Made by a program: the position numbers and the translations under genes. From Hymenobacter norwichensis DSM 15439 (lineage in GTDB: Bacteria > Bacteroidota > Bacteroidia > Cytophagales > Hymenobacteraceae), in the NCBI RefSeq assembly GCF_000420705.1, contig NZ_ATVL01000002.1, forward strand, positions 1 to 64,000: 64,000 nucleotides of DNA, given 5' to 3'. The notes beneath the pieces were generated by a model. It had not been told where the DNA came from. It was given only the letters and a program-made list of their open reading frames with translations, and searched no databases. Of this stretch, positions 52,380-58,934 are shown one piece after another; positions within the stretch are counted from its first letter, which is position 1; every line of letters starts with the position of its first letter.

Positions 52380-52937
52380 ATGCGCTTACCCTATCCCAGC
52401 CTGTTGAGGCCCACTACTACAGAAGCCTTCACGAGCGCGGAGCGAGTGCTGACTGTTCCCAAGGTTGAATTGCAATTGCGGCGGTGGGGTGGTGCGCCCA
52501 TCAGCCACACGTTCGGCAACAAACCGCTGATTGACTTCGGGGGCCGGCCGGTGTTTGCCGAGCTTTGCGTGTACGAACTGGCCCGCCTATCCGGGTGGCA
52601 GGCCCGGTGGGTGGAAACCTACGGGGCCGGGGCCATGACACCTCACCACTTTACGACCTAGGCCGATGCCGGCCTAGCCGGCCAGCAGCACAACCCTATC
52701 CCTGAGCTGGCGATTCAGGACCTGCTGCACCAGATTGCCCGAGCCAATAGCAACAGCTACGCGGGGTGTTGGGATGTGGTCTGCTGGAACGGCGAGGCGG
52801 TGGTGTTCGCCGAACTCAAACGCCATAAAAAAGACCGAATCCGTCCTACGCAGCCGCGTTGGCTGGAGGCAGCCTTGCGGGTGGGCCTGGAGCCGAAGAA
52901 CTTCCTGCTAGTCGAGTGGGACTTGGCCAGCGAGTAA
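52380..52937 (+). pseudogene. VRR-NUC-like nuclease interrupted by a single TAG
   Basis: One 186-codon frame is broken only by TAG at 52659. Before the stop it reads LPYPSLLRPTTTEAFTSAER, KPLIDFGGRPVFAELCVYEL. After the stop come PIPELAIQDLLHQIARANSN, CWDVVCWNGEAVVFAELKRH, KKDRIRPTQPRWLEAALRVG and NFLLVEWD. The second part has the 'D-x(n)-E-x-K ... Q..WL..L...G' core of VRR-NUC PD-(D/E)XK nucleases (Asp in WDVV, Glu-Leu-Lys). All motifs are intact, so the lesion is recent, or the stop is read through. Confidence 0.7.
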
Positions 52938-53016
52938 GGGGCTCCGTGCTGCCTCACTGGTAGATTGGTAATCCTGCCATGTCGCACTTTCTGGCACGTA
53001 GCTTTTTACAAGCCGG

Positions 53017-53074
53017 CGTTTGTAAAATGATACAAGCTCGACATTAGGGGAGAACTTGGCATTTTAAGAGCACC
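53017..53074 (-). repeat. Dispersed repeat C, copy 3
   Basis: On the minus strand: GGTGCTCTTAAAATGCCAAG, TTCTCCCCTAATGTCGAGCT, TGTATCATTTTACAAACG. It has the same plan as copies at 32603 and 38335. A 16-bp piece (GCATTTTAAGAGCACC) also occurs at 2720-2735. Confidence 0.65.
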
Positions 53075-53075
53075 A

Positions 53076-53210
53076 TAGCTGTTGCAGAACTCCCCGGTGA
53101 ATGCTTCAGTCATACGTATGTGAGAGGCCGTCCTAAAAAGCACTTGGAACAGCGTATCGCTTGGCCAAAGCCTACGACTAAGGGGTTCGAGGCATGAGAC
53201 AGGGGTAGCA
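53076..53210. repeat. MITE-like element B, copy 4 (right end lost)
   Basis: It starts TAGCTGTTGCAGAACTCC, one base different from the usual left end. The interior resembles copy 3 (for example AAGCACTTGGAACAGC against AAGTGCTTGAAACAGC at about 55530, and GTATCGCTT against TGTCGCTT). No right terminal repeat was found. Confidence 0.5.
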
Positions 53211-53419
53211 CACTAGGTGGAACAAAAATTCCCGCTACGCATATCCGCGGTTTCAGCCGCCGGAAAAGGGTAGCGGTGACTTGGCTAAAATGATCTGGCC
53301 AAACGGAAAGCTGAACCAGAAATACGCATCGCAGACGGTCACTAGTTTGCTTATTTCAACAACTGGCTTACCTTTGTGACTGACTAAACAGTCGGTAATC
53401 ATTTACAACCATTTTATAC

Positions 53420-53824
53420 ATGGGAACCAAAGAAGTTGTCGAGCAGTATTTCGCGGCTATGAACGAAGGCCGCGCGGCGGATATGGAAAAATTGAAAGCG
53501 CCCCACTCCGCCTACTGGATGAGCGGCGAAGGGTCTTGGCCGTTTGGCGGGGACGTGAGCGGCGAAAAATTCGCCCAGCTTTGGGCCCTCGTCCAACACC
53601 GGTTTGTAGAAGGGCCGGCCTTGGTCGTGCAGGCCATTATTGCAGAGGGGCAGCGAGCAGCGGTGCACATCCAGGTGCGGGCCTTGCGCCAGGACGGCCG
53701 CGTGTACGACAACCAGGTGGTGATGCTGCTGACGGTGGTGGATGGCCTCATCACGGAGCAACGCGAGTTTCTGGACACCATCCACGTCAACGAGCTGTTT
53801 TGCGGACCGCTGGACGAGCAATAG
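53420..53824 (+). CDS. NTF2-like (SnoaL-type) protein
   Basis: A 134-residue alpha+beta-barrel protein of the nuclear-transport-factor-2/SnoaL fold: TKEVVEQYFAAMNEGRAADM, SYWMSG-like beginning of strand 1, FAQLWALVQHRFVEGPALVV and GRVYDNQVVMLLTVVDGLIT with EQREFLDT at the end. Members are small hydrolases, isomerases or ligand-binding proteins. It is first of three same-strand genes (NTF2-like, TetR, epimerase-like), a common set controlled by the TetR regulator. Confidence 0.85.
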   Translation: MGTKEVVEQYFAAMNEGRAADMEKLKAPHSAYWMSGEGSWPFGGDVSGEKFAQLWALVQHRFVEGPALVVQAIIAEGQRAAVHIQVRALRQDGRVYDNQVVMLLTVVDGLITEQREFLDTIHVNELFCGPLDEQ

Positions 53825-53900
53825 TCTCCGTTGGTCAGACTACCAAGTAGGTGGCTACCTTGTGGTCTACTTCATCCGCTCGCTGCCTACTTCGTACCTA

Positions 53901-54470
53901 ATGCCTGCCAAACCCGATAAAAGAGAAGTGCTGTTGCAAACGGCCCTGCGCTTATTTGTTGAATCGGGATTCAACGACACGCCAACCAGCCGTATCGCCA
54001 AGGAAGCGAACATTGCCACGGGGACCCTTTTCTACTTTTTCCCGACCAAAGACCACCTGATTCACGCCTTGTACGCGAAGCTGAAGAGCCAGTCGCAGGA
54101 GTACATGCTGCGGGCAATTACAGAAGGGGCCTCCCGGCCGGAAATTATCAAAGCCTACTACGTGGAATCGTTGCACTGGGCGCTAGACCACCAACCGGAG
54201 TTTTCGTTTCTGGCACAGTACGTGCATTCGCCCTACGCCCGCCAAGCAGGGGAGGCAAGCGCCGCTCCCCATCCGATCCTGACCCATCTGGAGCAGGCCA
54301 TCGCGCACCAGGAAATACAGGCGCTGGATACCGCCCTGGTCTACGCCCTGCTCAATAGCCACGTGCTAGGGGTGCATCAGTTTATGCTTTCCAACGCGTT
54401 TACGGGCCAGCAGCGGCAGGAAATTATTCAGACGACATTCGAGCTCTTCTGGAAAATGATTAGCCCTTGA
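53901..54470 (+). CDS. TetR/AcrR-family regulator
   Basis: A 189-residue TetR regulator from the ATG at 53901. The N-terminal HTH (residues about 5-52) reads KREVLLQTALRLFVESGFND, TPTSRIAKEANIATGTLFYF and FPTKDHLI, the standard TetR signature. The C-terminal ligand pocket is helical (ALDHQPEFSFLAQYVHSPYA). It likely represses this small operon or its own promoter until an inducer binds. A frame from 53742 would add about 50 unrelated residues and is rejected. Confidence 0.95.
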   Translation: MPAKPDKREVLLQTALRLFVESGFNDTPTSRIAKEANIATGTLFYFFPTKDHLIHALYAKLKSQSQEYMLRAITEGASRPEIIKAYYVESLHWALDHQPEFSFLAQYVHSPYARQAGEASAAPHPILTHLEQAIAHQEIQALDTALVYALLNSHVLGVHQFMLSNAFTGQQRQEIIQTTFELFWKMISP

Positions 54471-54527
54471 TTGTCTGGGCAATAGACGGGTAGTGGTGCC
54501 CATGCCTAGTCAACACAATAAAAGAAA

Positions 54528-55184
54528 ATGAAGATCATCTTAACGGGCGCCACGGGCATGATGGGAGAAGGCGTGCTGCTGGAATGCCTGCGTCACCCCT
54601 TCGTGAACACGGTACTTATAGTCAACCGGAAGCCCGTTCGGTTGACGCATCCGAAGCTACGCGAGTTGGTCGTGCCGGACTTTGGGCAGCTGGCCGCCCA
54701 TACCGAGGCGCTGAGCGGGTATGATGCCTGCTTTTACTGTGCCGGCACCAGCTCCGTGGGCATGACGGAAGCCGACTACACCCAGGTGACGCTCACCCTG
54801 ACGCTGGACTTTGCCCGCGTCGTGGCGCGCTGTAACCCGGAGTTGGTGTTCAACTTCGTCTCCGGCGTGTACACCGACAGTTCCGAGAACGGTCGGCTGA
54901 TGTGGGCCCGGGTGAAAGGAAAAGCCGAAAATGCCCTGTTGCGGTTGCCCCTCAAAGGGGCGTACAATTTTCGCCCGGGCTTCCTGCTGCCCACCCCGGC
55001 GCAGCAGAATGTCAAGCGGCTGTTCAAGGTGCTGCAGCTTTTTTATCCTTACCTGTTCCCGAAGGCAACGCTCACGTTTGCGCAGCTCGCACAGGCCATG
55101 ATCCAGACGGCCACGGCCGGCAGCCCCCAGCATACGCTGGAAATAGCCGATATTAAGCGGTTGGCTGCGCTTGCGAGGGGTTAA
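54528..55184 (+). CDS. NAD(P)-binding Rossmann protein (atypical SDR/epimerase-like)
   Basis: A 218-residue protein with the Rossmann motif MKIILTGATGMMGEGVLLEC (TGxxGxxG). It continues LIVNRKPVRL, a short insert, YDACFYCAGTSSVGMTEADY, VTLTLTLDFARVVARCNPEL, VFNFVSGVYTDSSENG and VKGKAENALLRL. This is the line of the atypical SDRs (NAD-dependent epimerase/dehydratase-like) seen next to NTF2-like proteins. The Tyr-x-x-x-Lys is replaced by a W-x-x-x-K in MWARVKGK, so catalysis is uncertain. It lies 57 bp after the TetR gene. Confidence 0.88.
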   Translation: MKIILTGATGMMGEGVLLECLRHPFVNTVLIVNRKPVRLTHPKLRELVVPDFGQLAAHTEALSGYDACFYCAGTSSVGMTEADYTQVTLTLTLDFARVVARCNPELVFNFVSGVYTDSSENGRLMWARVKGKAENALLRLPLKGAYNFRPGFLLPTPAQQNVKRLFKVLQLFYPYLFPKATLTFAQLAQAMIQTATAGSPQHTLEIADIKRLAALARG

Positions 55185-55460
55185 TGCTCGGCAGGCGTGT
55201 GCCCTTCGCGCTACCGGGCAGGACGACCCTGTGCTGCGTGCCTTCAGCGAGGCTTCAATTGTAAGGGGCACGGGGCATACCTCGGCACTTCGCCGGTCAG
55301 CAGTTGCACGGCGGCAATGGTCAGGCCCACGAAGCAGACGCCCAAGCCGGCGTACTAGAGAGAACGCAGCCAACTGATGGGATAGCAATACGTCCACTCA
55401 CCTGATTAGGCTAGACACCCTAATTCATAGAAGAATTGGTGTACACTTTTCAAACGCACG

Positions 55461-55607
55461 TGGCTGTTGCAGAACTCCTCGACGCGCGCTTCAGTCGTCA
55501 GTTTAGCGGGAGGAGGACGCTGGAAAGTGCTTGAAACAGCATGTCGCTTTGCCTAAGCTCACGGCTAACAGGTCTGAGAGACAAAACGCAGACTTCTGCA
55601 ACAGCCA
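55461..55607. repeat. MITE-like element B, copy 3 (147 bp)
   Basis: Ends TGGCTGTTGCAGAA and TTCTGCAACAGCCA are exact inverted copies. The element is bounded on both sides by CGCACG (55455-55460 and 55608-55613), a plausible 6-bp target duplication. The interior is non-coding. This is the best-preserved copy of the family. Confidence 0.75.
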
Positions 55608-55636
55608 CGCACGTTTACTAATCCATTACAAGCGAG

Positions 55637-55690
55637 CAAAAGTTACATGCTAAGGAGGAACGTTGTAGGTTCGATTCCTGCGTGAGGACG
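55637..55690 (+). tRNA. tRNA 3'-end remnant
   Basis: GTAGGTTCGATTCCTGC (55665-55681) is a perfect T-arm (five pairs, TTCGATT loop), followed by GTGAGGA as the 3' acceptor strand. A matching 5' acceptor (TCCTCAC-like) and D-arm are absent upstream, and the MITE-like element ends only 50 bp before. It is thus a fragment, of the type left by site-specific integration at a tRNA 3' end. Isoacceptor unknown. Confidence 0.45.
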
Positions 55691-55692
55691 AA

Positions 55693-55722
55693 GAAGCCCT
55701 GATCTAGTTGGACCAGGGCTTC
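55693..55722. terminator. Hairpin after the tRNA fragment
   Basis: GAAGCCCTGATC and GACCAGGGCTTC pair (11 of 12) around a 6-nt loop, 5 bp beyond the tRNA fragment. Hairpins of just this AAGCCC...GGGCTT type follow tRNA genes in Bacteroidota. It can also end the minus-strand gene that stops at 55728. Confidence 0.7.
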
Positions 55723-55727
55723 GGTTC

Positions 55728-56069
55728 TTAAGAATGCTTGGGGACCAATTTGATTGGTCGGTCCTCGTCGTCGGGCTCTGGCTCTCGGGCCTGGACCTTG
55801 CCACTAGTGATCTGGTTGACCACGTGCTGGACCGTTGCATCATAATCGGCCTGATCGTGAAAAATGCCAGCGGTAAATAAGGCGGGATCCACATAGCCGG
55901 GAACCCGGGTAGGGACGGGTATGGCCACATGACGTACCGGCGCGCCCTGCGGGCCGCGGGCCGACAGCGTCGGCTCGGGAACGGGAGCAATGCGCTGGCC
56001 AGGATGCGGTACCTGAGGCTGACCACCACCGGGATACTCGGACGAGTCGGGACGTTTGCTAGCAGCCAT
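55728..56069 (-). CDS. Possible antitoxin or accessory protein
   Basis: A 113-residue protein from the ATG at 56069 (MAASKRPDSSEYPGGGQPQV). The N-terminal half is Pro/Gly-rich and likely unfolded; the C-terminal part (YDATVQHVVNQITSGKVQAR then EPEPDDEDRPIKLVPKHS) has a short helix and acidic tail. It begins 1 bp after the stop of the gene upstream, so the two are co-translated. Position and disorder fit an antitoxin or a conjugative accessory protein. Family not recognised. Confidence 0.45.
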   Translation of the reverse strand: MAASKRPDSSEYPGGGQPQVPHPGQRIAPVPEPTLSARGPQGAPVRHVAIPVPTRVPGYVDPALFTAGIFHDQADYDATVQHVVNQITSGKVQAREPEPDDEDRPIKLVPKHS

Positions 56070-56070
56070 G

Positions 56071-56424
56071 TTAAGCAGGGATTTCAGTGGAAAATAAGGC
56101 CCGATATTCCGGACGGGTACTCTTGTAACAGGTAATGACCACACAACGTGCGGGCCAGCCGTCTAGTTCAGGCACCAAGTGGACGTACGTCTCATAGACG
56201 GTGCCTTGGTAGACCGTCAGGCAAACATGCACGTAGGGCTTGCGCACCCCACGACCCGACTTCGCAACAATATACCGCGCCCGTTTGAGAATACGCGAAA
56301 TCGTCGTGTGATCTACTCCGTGGCCCGGATCAGCGTAATTCTCCAGTACGTGTTGGGCCCACTGGCTGGTCCAATAAATCGAATACGCTTTTCCTTCGTG
56401 GGTGATATAACTGTTGAGATACAT
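56071..56424 (-). CDS. Possible RelE/BECR-fold toxin (DUF4258-like)
   Basis: A 117-residue protein: SQWAQHVLENYADPGHGVDH, then ISRILKRARYIVAKSGRGVR, VHVCLTVYQGTVYETYVHLV and ARCVVITCYKSTRPEYRALF. The alternation of an early His-bearing helix, a central basic helix and three strands closing in a 'VvITcyks.rp.Y' line is like DUF4258/RelE-type RNase folds. Tightly coupled to the small downstream gene, it may be the toxin of a two-gene plasmid maintenance module. The homology is only by pattern. Confidence 0.45.
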   Translation of the reverse strand: MYLNSYITHEGKAYSIYWTSQWAQHVLENYADPGHGVDHTTISRILKRARYIVAKSGRGVRKPYVHVCLTVYQGTVYETYVHLVPELDGWPARCVVITCYKSTRPEYRALFSTEIPA

Positions 56425-56511
56425 GTACGGGTGGGAGGCTCAGACGGCAGCAATAGCGGCCCCAAAGGTACGCGCAAGGGATGGGTGCTTCCTACCTGTA
56501 AAGCCTATCAC

Positions 56512-58038
56512 CTATTTCCAGTCCGGTAAAGTGGCATTGCTGAAGAGGCGGGTGCGCAGCAGCCCCGACAAGCTGACGGTCCACACTTCCGGCGGGCTTA
56601 GGTTATCGTTGACCACGTTGACAAAGATGACCCGGCTGCCATCCGGCGACAGGCGCGGATACAGATCATTCGTACCGAGGGGCTTGCCAGCGATGGTACC
56701 AACCGTTGAAATCGACAGGTCCACCAGGCCCGTGCCATCCAAGTTTTGCACGAACAGGTGCGCATTGAGCTGCCGACCCGTGGCATTCTCGAAGCCGTCG
56801 ACGTCGCGGGTGTAGTAGATCTGCTGCCCGGTGATGCTGAAGCTGGGCGAGTCCAGACGCCCGGGCAGGTTGGCCAGCACCAAGGTGCGGTTGGTCCCAT
56901 CGGCATTCAGCAGGTATATTTCCGCCTCGTACACGTTCGCCCCGACGGTCTGCACCAGGATCCGGTTGCCCTGGGCGGTCCAGTCACATTCGCGGAAGTG
57001 TCGGCCGGCCGGCGCGGTAGCCAGCAACGTCAGGCCCGTACCATCGCGGTTGATGCGGTAGAGCTGGTCATAGTGGGCGTAGATGAGCTGCGCTCCATCC
57101 GGCGACCAGCGGTAGCCCAGCCCGGCATTGGCATAGCCTTCCACGGCCAGCATGGTGATGCGCCGGGCATCGCTGCCGTCGCGGTTCATGGTGTATAGCT
57201 GGTACTGCCCGGTGGCATTGGAGGTGTAGGCAATCCGGTCCCGGGTGGGACTCAACTGTGGGGATGTCTCCACGAACGGGGACAAAGTCAGCCGCTGGGC
57301 GGCCCCGGCCGTATCGGCGGCGTAGATATCGGTGTTGCCGTTGATTTCGCGCACGTACAGGTACCGATTGTCGGGCAGAGGTCGGGTCTGGAAGCTCCAC
57401 ACGCTTCCCCGCACCACCGCTCCGCTCTTATCGCGCACGGTGACCTGCCAGAAGTACACCGTGTTGAATTTAAGATTGGTCACGCGCACCGTGGTGTCGC
57501 GGGAATTGGTCAACAATTGCTGCCGGCTGGTCGAGGCACTCTCGTAGAGCAGCACGTCGCTGCGGAGCGAATCGCTTTTGCCGTCCGGATCGCTGAGGCG
57601 CCAGCGCAACGTCAGGGCGGTGGCGGCCTGCCCGGTGGCCTGGTCAACCGGACTCGGACTAAAGGGAAGAGTAGGTGGGCGGTTGGTACCCGCTGCGCGC
57701 TCCAACACCAGGGTCACGGTAGTCGGCGCACCTTCCGTGACGGTGAGGGCTACTTCCTGCGGGGTGTAGTCGGTCTTCCGGGCGCTGAGGGTATAGCGGC
57801 CCGTCGCCAGTTGCGGTAGCGTGAAGCGGCCCTGCGCGTCGGTCAGAAAGGAGGAGGTTGCCGGCGTAGTGGTGATGGTAGCGTTGGCCAGGGGGGTATT
57901 GTTTTGACTTTCGACGACGAGGCCTGCCAAGGAACCGTACTGCGCAGGATCAATGGTGGTCTCCTCGCAGCCAGCTAGCAGCTGACTGATGAATAGCACG
58001 AGTAACCAGCTAGCTACCGTACGCAGGGAAGTAAACAT
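56512..58038 (-). CDS. Lipoprotein with carboxypeptidase-regulatory, FnIII-like and PD40 (TolB-type) domains
   Basis: A 508-residue lipoprotein: MFTSLRTVASWLLVLFISQL then LAGC, lipobox LAGC. Residues 35-110 are a carboxypeptidase-regulatory-like domain (GSLAGLVVESQNNTPLANAT, FTLPQLATGRYTLSARKTDY). Residues 120-215 are FnIII-like (TALTLRWRLSDPDGKSDSLR, FNTVYFWQVTV). The rest is a six-bladed PD40/TolB-type propeller (IYAADTAGAAQRLTLSPFVE, LSPTRDRIAYTSNATGQYQL, RWSPDGAQLIYAHYDQLYRI, YPRLSPDGSRVIFVN). The gene is downstream of and co-oriented with the curli genes, so it may assist fibre assembly or attachment at the outer membrane. Confidence 0.88.
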   Translation of the reverse strand: MFTSLRTVASWLLVLFISQLLAGCEETTIDPAQYGSLAGLVVESQNNTPLANATITTTPATSSFLTDAQGRFTLPQLATGRYTLSARKTDYTPQEVALTVTEGAPTTVTLVLERAAGTNRPPTLPFSPSPVDQATGQAATALTLRWRLSDPDGKSDSLRSDVLLYESASTSRQQLLTNSRDTTVRVTNLKFNTVYFWQVTVRDKSGAVVRGSVWSFQTRPLPDNRYLYVREINGNTDIYAADTAGAAQRLTLSPFVETSPQLSPTRDRIAYTSNATGQYQLYTMNRDGSDARRITMLAVEGYANAGLGYRWSPDGAQLIYAHYDQLYRINRDGTGLTLLATAPAGRHFRECDWTAQGNRILVQTVGANVYEAEIYLLNADGTNRTLVLANLPGRLDSPSFSITGQQIYYTRDVDGFENATGRQLNAHLFVQNLDGTGLVDLSISTVGTIAGKPLGTNDLYPRLSPDGSRVIFVNVVNDNLSPPEVWTVSLSGLLRTRLFSNATLPDWK

Positions 58039-58358
58039 GCAGAATCAAAGGATAGTCAAATACAAAAAATAGCCGGCCAGGAAGTCACTTGGTGATTATA
58101 TGGATCACCGGTAGCGCCCAACGGCTACGGGTGGTCAGGTCCCAGCCGTCGTTTCCACCCGAAAGCTACGCAGCAATCTGCCCACTCTCCGTCGGCAGAA
58201 CCGGCGAAGCAGTGGGCAGAGAGGTAACAAGTTGCAAGCAGTACGATTCAGGGCGCAGTGAGCACTCCAATGGCTGGTTCCGGCTCTTATACAGAGGGGA
58301 GATAACCCAAGCCAGGCGGAACCTGAGTAACGCTGGTGGCTATCCAAGGCTCACCCCA
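58039..58358. other. Intergenic region between PD40 lipoprotein and csgB-like gene
   Basis: About 320 bp. A frame crossing it on the plus strand is a shadow of the csgB-like gene. A loose dyad, GGTGAT-x-GATCACC, lies at about 58090-58110. A promoter for the lipoprotein gene is expected. No gene was seen. Confidence 0.35.
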
Positions 58359-58880
58359 TCATGGCCGGTAGGTGCTCTGGCCCTGCTGGATGGTCATATT
58401 TATGCCCTGGCCCACCATCTTCACCTCGTAGCCCGCGGGGGCCGTGGCGCCGCTTTCCACCTGTCGCAACTGATTGTTGAGGCCTTGCTGAAGCACGGTG
58501 TAGCGCCGTTGATCCACCGACAGCTGCTGCTCGACCACGTTGTGGGCGCCTGTTTGGACGATGTCGGAGCGGGTTCCAGTACCGGTAATCGTGCTTACGG
58601 CCACGTTGCTGGTGCCCACTTGTGTGATGCTGGTAATGTTGCCAGAACCCACCTGCGTGATGTGCGCGGCATTCAACGAGCCTTGCTGGGTGAGTTGCGT
58701 GAGGTTGAGCAAGCTGCCGCCGGTAGGTGCCGGCAGCGCAGGTACACTACGCGTGCCGCTAAGTTGCTCTAGCAATTGCAACTCAACTCCAGCCACTGAG
58801 CTAGTGCCCTGCGCGTGCCCGGCATAGGCGCTCAATAGGAATCCACATATGACCAGAACGGTATAGCCTCTTTGTTTCAT
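58359..58880 (-). CDS. csgB: CsgB-like minor curlin (nucleator)
   Basis: A 173-residue secreted protein with signal peptide MKQRGYTVLVICGFLLSAYA-GHAQ. Curlin repeats cover residues about 60-150: NLTQLTQQGSLNAAHITQVG, SGNITSITQVGTSNVAVSTI, SDIVQTGAHNVVEQQL, YTVLQQGLNNQLRQVE, all with the Q-x-G-x-x-N spacing of CsgA/CsgB. It is shorter and less repetitive than the upstream curlin and ends with a distinct YEVKMVGQGINMTIQQGQST unit, like a membrane-tethered nucleator. It lies 54 bp after the major curlin gene. Confidence 0.85.
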   Translation of the reverse strand: MKQRGYTVLVICGFLLSAYAGHAQGTSSVAGVELQLLEQLSGTRSVPALPAPTGGSLLNLTQLTQQGSLNAAHITQVGSGNITSITQVGTSNVAVSTITGTGTRSDIVQTGAHNVVEQQLSVDQRRYTVLQQGLNNQLRQVESGATAPAGYEVKMVGQGINMTIQQGQSTYRP

Positions 58881-58934
58881 ATCGATAGCCTTGTCCAGTA
58901 CGCTGCCTGTTTCATCTGCTAAGCCAGCACAAGA

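Larger units (their letters stand above)
52938..53419. other. Intergenic region with repeat C and degraded MITE copy
   Basis: About 480 bp after the VRR-NUC-like frame. It holds repeat C copy 3 (53017-53074, minus) joined directly to a MITE-like copy that kept only its left end (53076 onward). The last 200 bp should contain the promoter of the NTF2/TetR/epimerase genes. No gene was seen. Confidence 0.45.

Noticed and set aside
55261..55373. Minus-strand peptide like a membrane protein end (YAGLGVCFVGLTIAAVQLLT)
   Set aside because: Too short, no start, and a stop directly before it; possibly an old remnant, but not enough to annotate.
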